Part shown: positions 34,934 through 45,525 of the stretch, piece after piece
Numbering within the stretch: position 1 is the first letter of the stretch
Layout: the number at the start of each line of letters is the position of its first letter
DNA from: Cryptomeria japonica
Lineage: Eukaryota > Streptophyta > Pinopsida > Cupressales > Cupressaceae
Direction of reading: 5' to 3'
DNA: 64,000 bases
Assembly: GCF_030272615.1 (NCBI RefSeq)
Contig: NC_081408.1
Location: 201,026,341-201,090,340 of the forward strand
The notes under the pieces: model-generated
What the model was told of the DNA's origin: nothing
Databases searched by the model: none
Seen by the model: only the letters and a program-made list of their open reading frames with translations
Program-made: the position numbers and the translations under genes

Positions 34934-35417
34934 TAAAATATCTTCCCCCATATCCTCTTGTAGTCTAGATATATTGATTGGAAGCTTCATGGTGATTATT
35001 TGTTGCAAAGTGAACCTTGACCACAATCTTCTTCTTACCTCATATTTGTCACTGCAATTCTCCCAGACATCCTCCAACTGAGGTTCATGAAAAAAATGGT
35101 TGTCCACGTTTAGATTTTCAATGGCATAACCTTTGTTATCAAACTTACGTCTTGCCACATATGGCTATAGGTTCATCCTCTTGAATTCTAATTCTAGGTT
35201 CAGAGCGTTAGATACGAATTTGCAGTTGTAGTATCCAAGTTCAACAGGGAATACAACTCTTGACTCACCCTTTGCCCCCAATCTCTTATCAATGTAAGCT
35301 AGTTGCCTACTCACATCTATAAGTACATAGCTATCGAAGGCATAACTAGGCAGCTCGAATGGTTGACCCTCAAAACCACCTACCCGTAGGTATGTGAACA
35401 TGGGAAATTGAATAAAG
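34934..35417 (-). repeat. 5' LTR of G, segment 2
   Basis: Resumes the G LTR after C (TAAAATATCTTCCCC, compare 16187) and continues to the insertion of D; 35413-35417 is TAAAG. Matches about 16185-16670 of the left LTR. Confidence 0.9.
34939..35417 (-). pseudogene. LTR-encoded ORF of G, copy 2, middle part
   Basis: About 160 codons matching residues ~310-470 of copy 1: GGFEGQPFELPSYAFD, KRLGAKGESRVVFP, MARRKFDNKG and QQIITMKLPI. This piece is almost free of stops. It supplies CAG and TGG codons where copy 1 has TAG, showing that the ancestral frame was open. Confidence 0.75.
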
Positions 35418-36208
35418 TGTCAGCATTCTACACTCTAATGAGAAATGATTGTGTTGTCATTGATGGAAACCTTCTAGAAACCTTTTGGCATTCATCTAGT
35501 AAAGTCATTGGTAGGCACCAACACTGGTAGGCACTTCACTAACATTGGCTACAATGCATACCGACACCCCAGCTGATAGGAATAAACTTTTGTTTAATTG
35601 TAATTATCTTTTGTAAAGCTGACAAGGCATATTATAAAAGACTCATAAATATGTATGAGATCTTATATGTCATTTTGTGTAAGGAGGATGGTATAAGGAT
35701 AGATGGAATAGAAATGAGTGAATAAGAAGGAAGATATATGTGAATGCATAAGGCAGATTTTGTATAAGGTTTATGGTTATAGTATGAGCTTAAACCAGTA
35801 CTGAACCTAGCATAGTTGATGCTGATTTGAAGTAGTACATTGTATTGGATTTTCATGATCCATTTTGTAAGTCAGTGAGACTTCTATCTTGTAGACTGAG
35901 CAGTGAGCTCTAGGCAGTTGGCCTTCCTATATGCATAAGCCCCTCATTGTAAGTAATATTTTTTCATTGGCTAGTGAGTAAATATTGTGGGTCACAAATC
36001 CCACACTAGGTTTCCTCGTTAAACATCTTGTGTTATGGTGTGTTTTCTATGCTGTCTTTATTGTTCCTATTTACTACATTAATTCTTATTTATGGGTACA
36101 CTATTTTAGAGTGCACAATACTTAATAAGGTTAAATATTCTATTAACTGGTTAGATACTGATTCACCCCCCCAACTCAATATCTTTGGGACTATCATTAA
36201 TCCTAACA
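35418..36208 (+). repeat. 5' LTR of D
   Basis: 791 bp, TGTCAGCATTCTAC to CCTAACA, with a TATTATAAAAG box near 35630 and a C-run near 36165. Pairs with 49099-49925. Confidence 0.9.
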
Positions 36209-36210
36209 AT

Positions 36211-36222
36211 TGGTATCAGAGC
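36211..36222 (+). other. Primer binding site of D
   Basis: TGGTATCAGAGC two bases after the LTR. Confidence 0.9.
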
Positions 36223-36279
36223 CTAGTCCTCTATTTTCAAAAGCCTAACAACTTGAGGAAGATTTTGACAGTGGTACAG

Positions 36280-36309
36280 ATGGAGAACTTAAGAAAGCAA
36301 TTGGAAGGA
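36280..36309 (+). pseudogene. ORF1 of D, first ten codons
   Basis: MENLRKQLEG from ATG 36280, parallel to B and F (MENMMKQLEG and similar). Cut by E after codon 10; coding resumes in phase at 44139 once the AAGGA duplication is discounted. Confidence 0.8.
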
Positions 36310-37879
36310 TGGTACAGGAGAACCCTTCCAAACTCCTTCTCTTTCTTTGTTTTGTTGGTATTATGCTTCTTTAGAAGCCATTGTACATGAATAAGAGACA
36401 TGAGCTCATGTGTAGAAGACTAGGTCCTAGTTTTAGGTCCTTCGTGATTTCTTGTGCAGGAGAGGTTGAGTGTGCCTAGAGTGTGTGTTAGGCCTTATTG
36501 GCATGTTGATGTCCTTAGGATAGCCCAAAATAGGCCTAGGAGTCATGAAAAGCAACAATGGCAAAGTTGCTCAAAAGATGCATGACAACTTTTAAAAGTT
36601 GTCAAGCAACTTTTCCACCCAAAATGGTCATAGACCCTTGTTGTGCACGGAAAGCCCTAATTTTGGCACACCAACCGAGGCAAAGGTGGTATAAGTACTT
36701 GCCAACCCTAAATTCATGGGTTGGATGTCAAACATTGTATGGCCCTAGCAAAAATATCAGACTGAGACTGCAAAACTGTTACCAGTTAGTTTGAATGAAG
36801 GAAACAAGCAACTTAATGGATTGAGAAATGTCCAAAACTATGTGGAATGTTTTTCATGGTGTAAATACTTTCATTTCAAGCAATTAGCTTAGGTTTTTAC
36901 TTGCAGATTAAGTGTGTTTGTAAATAGTTTGTAAATTGTCTTCTTACTGTCCAGTTTTGGACAAGATTGTGTAAATGGCTGCATAACTCCATTCCCCGTT
37001 GTGGAACCACCATCAAACCATGGGGAATGAGACTGCAGACCTTGTACCATACTAAAAAACAAGCAAGGACCTTAAAAATGTAGGAAGGCCAAGTAAACAC
37101 CCACTCCTAGGCGAGACTGGATAGTGCCCGGTTAGGAGAGGTTAGATTGCAGAGGTCTTGGAGAGCAAGGTTGGCTAGAGGAGAGTACATCCTTTGGAGG
37201 AGGTGTAGAGGAGTGTTATAAGAATCATTGGTGTGAAGGAGGAGCCTCCACCAATCCAAACAAGGTGGCTAACACACAAAACCTTCACTGTGACCTAGGC
37301 AGACCACAAAACCCTCACAAAACCCTTAAAAACCCCAAAATTTGCCCTATGCACTATACAGCCACTTGCAGGCCCAAAACCTAGAAAATCCTTGAGCCCT
37401 TGCCAATTGATTGGCAGTTGATTTTGGGAGTTTGGGTTGGGAATGCATCATTTGTGAGAAAAAGCCCTAAAGGACCGGGTAGGAGGCCTAATTGGTCCTA
37501 ATCCTTGTAGCCCTATTTTGTAAGCAAAAACACAAAACAGTGAAATCAGTAGAAAGGATGAAGGTAGAAACTTCTTGGGGGCACATGGAGGGATGTAAAA
37601 CATGGTTTAAGACCTAATTTAGCTTTGCTAAGACCTTGGAAAGTGTGGATCAAGAATAGCCCTTATTAGCCATAGTAAGGGGTTTTGAGTCTCATGAGTA
37701 GGTGAGACCTTAGGAGCAGTATTGCAACTCATTGGTGGGTGGATTGGGTAAGGTCAGGGGATTCCTCAAGCAAAGGGAAGTCCTAGAGACCCTAGGGTGT
37801 GTAGAGAACACCAAGTGATCCAAGGAAAGGATCCAAGAGAATAGACTAGGCTAGTCTATCCCAAACTCCATTCCCATCA
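36310..37879 (+). repeat. 5' LTR of E
   Basis: 1,570 bp, TGGTACAGGAGAACCC to TTCCCATCA. Contains a long palindrome at 36584-36603 plus flanks. No convincing TATA box beyond a weak TATAAGTA near 36690. Confidence 0.95.
36584..36603 (+). repeat. 20-bp perfect palindrome in the 5' LTR of E
   Basis: GACAACTTTTAAAAGTTGTC. Identical core at 42857-42876 in the 3' LTR, where flanking arms extend it. Confidence 0.85.
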
Positions 37880-37882
37880 GAT

Positions 37883-37894
37883 TGGTATCAGAGC
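37883..37894 (+). other. Primer binding site of E
   Basis: TGGTATCAGAGC three bases after the LTR (initiator-Met tRNA). Confidence 0.9.
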
Positions 37895-37958
37895 AAGTTA
37901 AAGACTTGTTGGACTGTGTATGTCTCTATATACTAGTGAATTAGTAGGGGAGAGTAGA

Positions 37959-40900
37959 ATGGTTACTAATGTAGAGCTAGCTAGAGAGGGGGAAGAATAG
38001 AAGGAGAAGAATAGACTCCTTGAAGCAGCAATGAGTGCGATAAGGGATAAACTGCAGGAAGTGGTGGAACAGAGAACACATGAACCTTGGGATGAAGACA
38101 CCAAGGGTAAAGGCAAGAGAACTATAGACATAGATGACATAATTCCTGAACCAGATCCCTTGTTCAATGAAGAACCTTTTGTGAAGGCTATTAAGGCTTT
38201 GAACAACAAAGATTTTGAAGGATTGCCACATTTCAATGGAAGAATGGACATAGACACTATTATGGAATGCATTGAGGGCATGGAAAACCACTTTGAGTGT
38301 GAAGGAGTGACAAAGGCTCAGAAGGTTAAAGTTGCCAAATCAAGATTAAGGGGAGCAACTTTGACATGGTGGAAGTACCTGCAAGAAGAAAGGGTTAGCA
38401 TGTGGAAGCTACCTATTGAAAATTGGAAGGCTATGGTGAGTAAGATAAAGGAGAACTACTTACCAGAGGATTATGAAATCCAACTTCATAAGAAGAGACA
38501 AGGATTGAAGAAAAAAGATCTTGATGTAACCTCTTATATCGAAGAGTTTGAAAAGCTATGTCTTAGATCTAAAGCTCAAGAAGATGAATCTATTAAGGTG
38601 GCTAGGTATCTAAGTGGCCTAAAGTGGAACATTCAGGAGGAGATAAGCCTATGGACTCCTACTATTATGCAGAAATGTCATCAGCTTGCTGTCAAGGTAG
38701 AAGAGAGGAACAAAAGGAAAGGAGACTCCAATAATAGGGGTAGAGGCAGAGGTAGAGACCAAGTGAATCACCGAGGTGGTTACCAAAGCAAGACAAATGA
38801 GTAGAGAAACCAAGGAGAAGCCAAGTTGACTGAGCATAGTAGTGAAACCAATCTTAAAGGAGGACATTCTAGAGGAAGAGGTGCACAAGGTGGTCCAAAT
38901 AGGGGTAGAGGTACCAACAGAGGTAACTCCTATTTTGCAACTATGAAGTGTTACAATTATGGACAATTGGGACACCCGACATATAGATGCCCTGACAAGC
39001 CTACCTCATCAAACAGTGGAAAGAGGGTTGTTTATGCACAAGAAGACTCTTCAAGTAGCAAGACACTAGATGTGGACCAGATTGAATCAGAAGTTGGTGA
39101 TAATCTGATGTTCAATAGGATTTTGATCAGACAGCTGGTTAAGGAGGAACCCAAAAATAGGAGAGCATTGTTTAGGGTGAGATGCAAAGTTCTTGGTAAA
39201 GTGTGCAAGGTGATAGTTGATACAGGCTCAACTAACAACATCATCTCAGAAGAGGTAGTTAGGAAGTTGAAACTCACAAGAATACCCCACACCAATCCTT
39301 ACAAAGTGACTTGGTTGAACAAAGGACAGAGTGTGGTAGTCAATGAACAGACTTGGGTAGAGTTTTCTATTGGAGGATATAAGGATAAGATTCTTTGTGA
39401 TGTGTTACCTATGGATGCATGTCACTTGTTGCTAGGAAGACCTTGGAAATTTGATAGGAAGGTGATTTATGATGGAGAGGAGAACTCCATATCCTTTAAA
39501 AAGGACAGCAAGACCTTCAAGATTCAGTCTTTGACAGAGGATGAAGAGGGCACTTCAAAAACACCTAGTGTTTTAATGGCTACTAGTAAAGAGTTCTTAA
39601 ATATGCTACATGAGGAGGAGATAGTGAAGTGTGCCAACTTTGTGAAGCCAAAGGAGAAAGTAGACAAGTTGTGGGAAGAAATACCCAAGGAGGTGAAGCA
39701 AATGTTGCAAGAGTATAAGGATATAGTGAGTGATGGAGCACCTGCAACACTCCCAACAAGAAGGTCTATAAGTTATCAAATAGACTTTGTTCCTAGTGCA
39801 TCCTTACCTAACAAGGCTGCATATAAGCTCACACCTTATCAGAATAAGGAAGTAGCAAGGCAAGTGCAGGAGTTGTTGGGACAAGGACTGACTAAGAAGA
39901 GCATCGGCCCATGTGTAGTCTCGGTAGTGCTAGCATCAAAAAAAGGAGGTAAGTGGAGAATTTGAACCAACTCAAGAGAAATCAATAGGATTACCATAAG
40001 GTATATGTTTCCTATTCCTAGAATAGAGGATCTAATGGATTGTTTAGGAGGGGCTATGTATTTTACTAAGCTTGACCTTAAAAGTGGTTATCACTAGATA
40101 AGAATTAAGGAGGGTGATGAGTGGAAGATTGCTTTTAAAACCATAGATGGATTGTATGAATGGCTTGTGATGCCATTTGGGCTTACTAATGCTCCAAGCA
40201 CCTTCATGAGGTTGATGACTGAAGTGTTGAAGGATTTCATAGGTAGATTTGTGGTGGTGTATTTAGATGACATTCTCATCTACAATAGAACCAAAGAAGA
40301 GCACCTTGAGCATTTGAGGTTAGTCTTAGAGAGGTTGCATGAGGAGAAGATATCCATCAACCTAGAGAAGTGTGACTTCTTGAAGTAAGAGCTAGTTTAC
40401 CTAGGATTTGTGGTGTCTAAAGGAACCTTGAAGATGGATCCAAGCAAAGTGGAGGCAATCTTGAATTGGCCTGCACCTAAAATAGGGACTGAGGTTAGAA
40501 GTTTCCATGGATTAGCTCAATTCTATAGGAAATTTGTGAGGAATTTCAGTGGCATATGTGCACTAGTCCTTGATACCATTAAAGGAGGTCTTAAAACTAA
40601 GTTTAAATGGACTGAGCAGGCCGACAAAGCATTTCAATTATTGAAACAAGAAGTAGCCACAAAACCTATCCATCTCCTACCTACGTTTGATAAGCTATTC
40701 ACTTTGGAGTGTGATGTAGGTGATGTGTTGAGTCAAGGGGGAAGACCTATGGCATTTTTCAATGAGAAGCTTAATGAAGCAAAGAAGAAGTACTCAGCTT
40801 ATGACCTAGAGTTATATGCATTAGTGCAGTCTCTAAAGAAATGGAGGCATTACCTACTTCCAAAAGATTTTGTAGTGTTCATAGACAATCAGGGATTGAG

Positions 40901-42542
40901 TTACATAAACACTCAAGAGAAGCTAAGCAATAGGCATCTGAAATGGATGGAATACCTGCAATCCTTCACCTTCACCATCAAGCATAAGAAGGGGCAACTT
41001 AACAAGGTGGCAGATGCATTGAGTAGGAAGTTGTTGATAGTTCAAGAGTTACAGTTGTAGAGCATAGGAATAGAAGGTTTCAAAGACCTCTATGAAGGTG
41101 ATGAAGACTTCTCAATAGATTACAATGTTTGAAAAGAGTTTGAGAACCATTTCCATGGTGAGTATGCAGATTACACTCTTGAAAATGGTCTCTTGTTCAA
41201 GGGTAACCAATTGTGTGTACCTAGAGGATCTATGAGGGAGAACCTCATCCAAGAGAAACATAATGGCAGTTTTAGTGGACACTTTGGGATTAAGAAAACC
41301 TTGGATTTAGTACAAAGGTACTACTATTGGCCAAAGTTGCCAAGAGATGTGAAAAGATATGTAGAATAGTGTGGTGTATGCCAAAGAGCCAAAGGTGGAT
41401 CAAGCAATGCCGGTTTATATCAACCATTACTGGTCCCAAACAGACCTTGGGAATGTATAAGCATTGACTTTGTAGTAGGACTTCCCAAGAAAAAAATAGG
41501 TATGGACATCATCTATGTGGTAGTAGATAGATTTTCCAAGATGAGTCATGTTATCCCATGTAAGACTACACATGAGGCAAGCTATGTTGCACATCTCTTC
41601 TTCAAAGAGATTGTTAGGATTCATGGACTCCCTTTAAGCATTGTTTCAAACAGGGACAAAAAATTCATGGGTCATTTTTGGCAAACATTATGGAGGAGAC
41701 TAGGAACCAACTTGTCATTTAGCTCAGCTTACCATCCACAAATCGATGGTCAAACTGAAGTTATCAACAAGGTGTTAGGAAAATTTTTGAGGTGTTTAAC
41801 TAAGGAGTATGGGTAGACATGGGACCTAATCATTCCTCAAGAAGAGTATGCATATAATGACAGTGTGAATAGGACCACTGGTAGAAGTCCTTTTGAGGTT
41901 GTGTATGGCAGACATCTAAGGGGAGTATGTGAGTTGAGAGACCTTGGTACTTTGGAGATGAAGAGTGGACAAGCAAAAGACTTCACTCAAACCATCAAGG
42001 AAGCTCAAGAGTAGGTTAAGAAGGCCATCCTTGACTCCACTCAAAAACTAAAAGCCAAAATGGATGAGAAAAGGAGAGAAGTTCAGTTCAAGGTGGGTGA
42101 CTATGTGATGGTCCATTTGAGCAAAGCTAGGATGCAAGGTGGTAAGCCTACCAAACAACAGATGAGAAGGGTAGGACCTTGTAGAATCCTGTCATAATAT
42201 GGTAAGAATGCCAACAAAGTTGACCTACCTTCAGATTTAGCTATATCACCAGTCTTTAATGTAGATGACCTGATCATGTACAAGGGTGAGATAGCAGGGC
42301 AGACTGAGAACCAAGCCAAGCCACTGCAGGACCTTGATGTTAATGTCTTACCATAGGTGAAGAAGCCTATAGCAGAGGAGATCTTGGAATCAAGAGTGAA
42401 GAAGTCCACCAGACACCAGGTCTACATGGAACACTTGGTGAAGTGGGCAGGACAGCCTGAGTCGGAAGCAACCTGGGTGGAGGAGAGCAGGTTCAAGGAA
42501 CTTGGAATAGACTCGACTCTCATCTCTTCTTCTTTTTCTTAA
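37959..42542 (+). pseudogene. Gag-Pol of E (chromovirus)
   Basis: One frame of 1,528 codons from ATG 37959 to TAA 42540-42542 without a frameshift. Twelve internal stops: TAG at 37998, 38802, 40095, 41058, 41367, 41814, 42012, 42354; TGA at 39963, 41130; TAA at 40386, 42195. Order: Gag core (GATLTWWKYL, ~residue 130); zinc knuckle near 331 with its second Cys changed to Tyr; protease VDTGSTNNI (Asp ~421); RT ([20 protein letters not shown] ~768); RNase H with a short deletion after its first Asp; integrase His/Cys region (HFGIKKTL, CGVCQRAK), core with SIDFVVGLP (Asp ~1170), a second Asp changed to Asn (VSNRDKKF) and DGQTEV (Glu); chromodomain (~1488, VYMEHLVKWAGQPE). Chromodomains direct integration to modified chromatin. 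Confidence 0.95.
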
Positions 42543-42550
42543 TTATGTGT

Positions 42551-42562
42551 AGAGGGGGAGTA
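42551..42562 (+). other. Polypurine tract of E
   Basis: AGAGGGGGAGTA directly before the 3' LTR. Only one PPT is seen, unlike the copia-type elements. Confidence 0.85.
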
Positions 42563-44133
42563 TGGTGTAGGAGAACCCTTCGAAACTCCTTCTCTTTCTT
42601 TGTTTTGTTGGTATTATGCTTCTTTAGAAGCCATTGTACATGAATAAGAGTCATGAGCTCATGTGTGCTAGACTAGGTCCTAGTTTTAGGTCCTTAGTGA
42701 GTTTGTTGTGATTTATTGTGTAGGAGAGGTTGAGTGTGCCTGGAGTGTGTGTTAGGCCTTATTAGCATTTTTATGTCCTTAGGATAGCCCAAAATAGGCC
42801 TAGGAGTCATGAAAAGAAACAATGGCAAAGTTGCTCAAAAGATACAAAAGTTGCATGACAACTTTTAAAAGTTGTCAAGCAACTTTTCCACCCAAAATGG
42901 TCATAGACCCTTGTTGTACATGGAGAGCCCTAATTTTGGCACACAGACCAAGGAAAAGGTGGTATAAGTACTTGAAAACCCTAAATTCATGGGTTGGATG
43001 TCAAACATTGTACAACCCTAGCAAAAATATCAGACTGGGACTATAAAACTGTTACCAGTCAGTTTGAATGAAGAAAACAAGCAAGTTAATGGATTGAGAA
43101 ACATCCAAAACTATGTGTAATTTTTTTCATGGTGTAAATAATTTCATTTCAAGCAATTAGCTTATGTTTTTACTTACTGATTGAGTGTGTTTGTAAATAG
43201 TTTGTAAACTATCTTCTTACTGTCCAGTTTTGGACAAGATTGTGTAAATGGCTGCATAACTCGATTCCCCATTGTGGAACCACCATGAAACCATGGGGAA
43301 TGAGAGTGCAGACCTTGTACCATACTGAAAAATAAGCAAGGCCCTTAAAAAAGTAGGAAGGCCAAGTAAGGACCCACTCCTAGGTGAGACTAGACAGTGC
43401 CCAGTTAGGAGAGGTTAAATTGCAGAGGTCTTGGAGAGCAAGGTTGGACAAAGGAGAGTACATCCTTTGGAGGAGGTTTAGAGGAGTGTTAGAAGCATCA
43501 TTTATGTGAAGGAGGAGCCTCCACCAATCCAAACAAGGTGGATAACACACAAAACCTTCACTGTGACCGAGGTAGACCACAAAACCCTCACAAAACCCTT
43601 AAAAACCCCAAAATTCACCCTAGGCATTGTACGGCCACTTGGAGACCTAAAACCTAGAAAATCCTTGAGCCCTTGCCAATGGACTTTGGGTTGGGAATGC
43701 ATCATTTGTGAGAAAAAACCCTAAAGGACCGGGTAAGAGGCCTAATTGGTCCTAATCCTTGTAGCCCTGTTTTGTAAGCAAAAACACAAAATAGTGAAAT
43801 CAGTAGAAAGGATGAAGGTAGAAACTTATTGGGGGCACATGGAGGGATGTAAAACATGGTTTAAGACCTGATTTAGCCTTGCTAAGACCTTGGAAAGTGT
43901 GGAACAAGATTAGCCCTTATTACGCATAGTAAGGGGTTTTGAGTCTCATGAGTAGGTGAGACCTTAGGAGTAGTATTGCAACTCATTGGTGGGTGAATTG
44001 GGCAAGGTCAGGAGATTCCTCAAGCAAAGGGAAGTCCTAGAGACCCTAGGGTATGTAGAGAACACCAAGTGATCCAAGGAAAGGATCCAAGAGCATAGAC
44101 TAGGCTAGTCTATCCCAAACTCCATTCCCATCA
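42563..44133 (+). repeat. 3' LTR of E
   Basis: 1,571 bp, TGGTGTAGGAGAACCC to TTCCCATCA, then AAGGA. A small indel near 42846 relative to the 5' LTR adds an arm to the palindrome. Confidence 0.95.
42846..42887 (+). repeat. 42-bp near-palindrome in the 3' LTR of E
   Basis: Core GACAACTTTTAAAAGTTGTC at 42857-42876, flanked two bases away on each side by AAAAGTTGC and GCAACTTTT, which are complementary. It could form a cruciform or RNA hairpin. Confidence 0.8.
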
Positions 44134-44138
44134 AAGGA

Positions 44139-45221
44139 GCTCTTGTAGACTATGATTCAAAGAAGTTGAAGAATATCAAACTTGAAGATGATATAAGGAC
44201 TACACAAGAATTCATTCAAGGACTTCAGGAGAATATTACTATTGCTAGAAATAAAAGAAAAGAACTTCAAGAGAAGATGTAGAGTGATAATGATGAAAAG
44301 GAAACTCTTAATGAACTTGTGAAGAAGATGACACAAGAAAACCTTACTATGAGGAATGAAATGCAAGATATGACTATGAGATTTTGTAAAGACATTGAAG
44401 ACAAGAAGAAGAATGAAGATGACTTGACTAGGAGACTAAATGATGCTTGAAATGAAAATCTAAGACTTAGTCATGAAAATGATATGTCAAAGATAGATAT
44501 GATTCACATGCAACATGATAAAACTGAACTTATTAAACAAATGGGAATTCTGGAAAATGAGTTGGCTACTGCATATCAACACAAAGAGAAATTCAAGAAA
44601 ATTTCCTCTGAACTTGATGATATGCTAAAAAATCAGAAACCTAATGGAGATACTAATGGACTTGGATTTGAAGTCGGTGAATGTTTCGGTACTGCAAACA
44701 ACCATGATCATAGTAAACCAGTAAGACAACCTAATGCTTACTAATTTAATGGGAAATGCTTTAACTATAACAAGTATGGTCATAGAGAAAATTAGTGTAG
44801 ATCTACAAACAATCAGAACATTAATGCACCCACCGGTCAATGTTCCAAATGCAACAAAGTTGGTTATAATCTAGAAAACTACAAAATGAATGTAAGATGT
44901 TATGTTTGTGGAAGATTTGGGCACTTGTCTAATCAATGCAGAACACAAACCGGCATAGGATATGGAAAGGATATTCAGAAGAATAATGTGACTTGTTATG
45001 CTTGTAACAAAATTGGACGTATTGCAAAATTTTGTAGAAGTAAGACTTAACCCGCAAATAATAAAGGACCCAGTTTGAAAGGCAAAGAGAAGATAGATGA
45101 GGTAAAGAAAGAATTTTCAAAACAATGGATTAGAAAGATAGATCAAAATGTTGATGAGACTATTCCTTCACTGATAGATTAGAGTATTACTCCACTGGCA
45201 GGAAATTCTTCATCCAACTAA
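44139..45221 (+). pseudogene. ORF1 of D, main part: Gag-like coiled-coil / zinc-knuckle protein
   Basis: Resumes ORF1 after E (ALVDYDSKKLKN) in the same phase and ends at TAA 45219-45221; with the first part it makes about 371 codons. Stops near 44280 (TAG), 44448 (TGA), 44742 (TAA), 44793 (TAG) and 45048 (TAA). Linker NQKPNGDTNGLGFEVGE as in SIRE-like Gag. Of four CCHC modules only the third (CYVCGRFGHLSNQC, ~44899) is intact. The first has Cys-to-Tyr, the second His-to-Tyr and Cys-to-Tyr, and the fourth His-to-Arg. All are transition-type changes relative to B and F. Confidence 0.85.
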
Positions 45222-45525
45222 GAAGTAACCCTTTGGGGGTATTGCAGCAAATTGAATAGCATGCAATTTACCCTCAGTCGATGGTGAGAAGATAGATTTA
45301 TTTTTTACCGAAAGATGTGTTAAGTTTTCACTTAACCGATGAGCATTTAATGTGGTTGTTGAAAGAAATTTCATTATAAATCATCAGTTTTCCTTCATTT
45401 TTTATTCACCGAGCATTCAAATTAGCAAAGACCGCGAAATCCAAGTGAAGGCATTCAAGACGAAGAAGTGAAGTGATTTCTTTCAAGCACTCAAACATTA
45501 TCAGGGAGCTTAAGGTATTTTTCAA
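45222..45525 (+). other. ORF1-ORF2 spacer of D
   Basis: 304 bases, the same length as in B, with no ORF. TTAATGTGGTTG lies upstream of a TATA-like box at 45374-45381; the rest looks like a leader ending in AAGGTATTTTTCAA before the ORF2 ATG. Confidence 0.55.
45374..45381 (+). promoter_or_regulatory. Internal TATA box upstream of ORF2 (D)
   Basis: TTATAAAT about 150 bases before the ORF2 ATG, the same spacing as in B and F. Confidence 0.45.

Larger units (their letters stand above)
36310..44133 (+). mobile_element. Element E: chromodomain Ty3/gypsy retrotransposon
   Basis: Complete 7,824-bp element in ORF1 of D with perfect target duplication AAGGA (36305-36309, 44134-44138). LTRs of about 1,570 bp, initiator-Met PBS, a single gag-pol frame and a PPT. 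The C-terminal chromodomain makes it a chromovirus. The LTRs are very similar by eye (a few differences per 100 bases). It is the innermost insertion and should be the youngest complete element here. Confidence 0.95.

Noticed and set aside
36558-36794. Small ORF seen in both LTRs of E (also 42822-43046)
   Set aside because: Present twice only because the LTRs are identical copies; spans the palindrome and has no coding signature.
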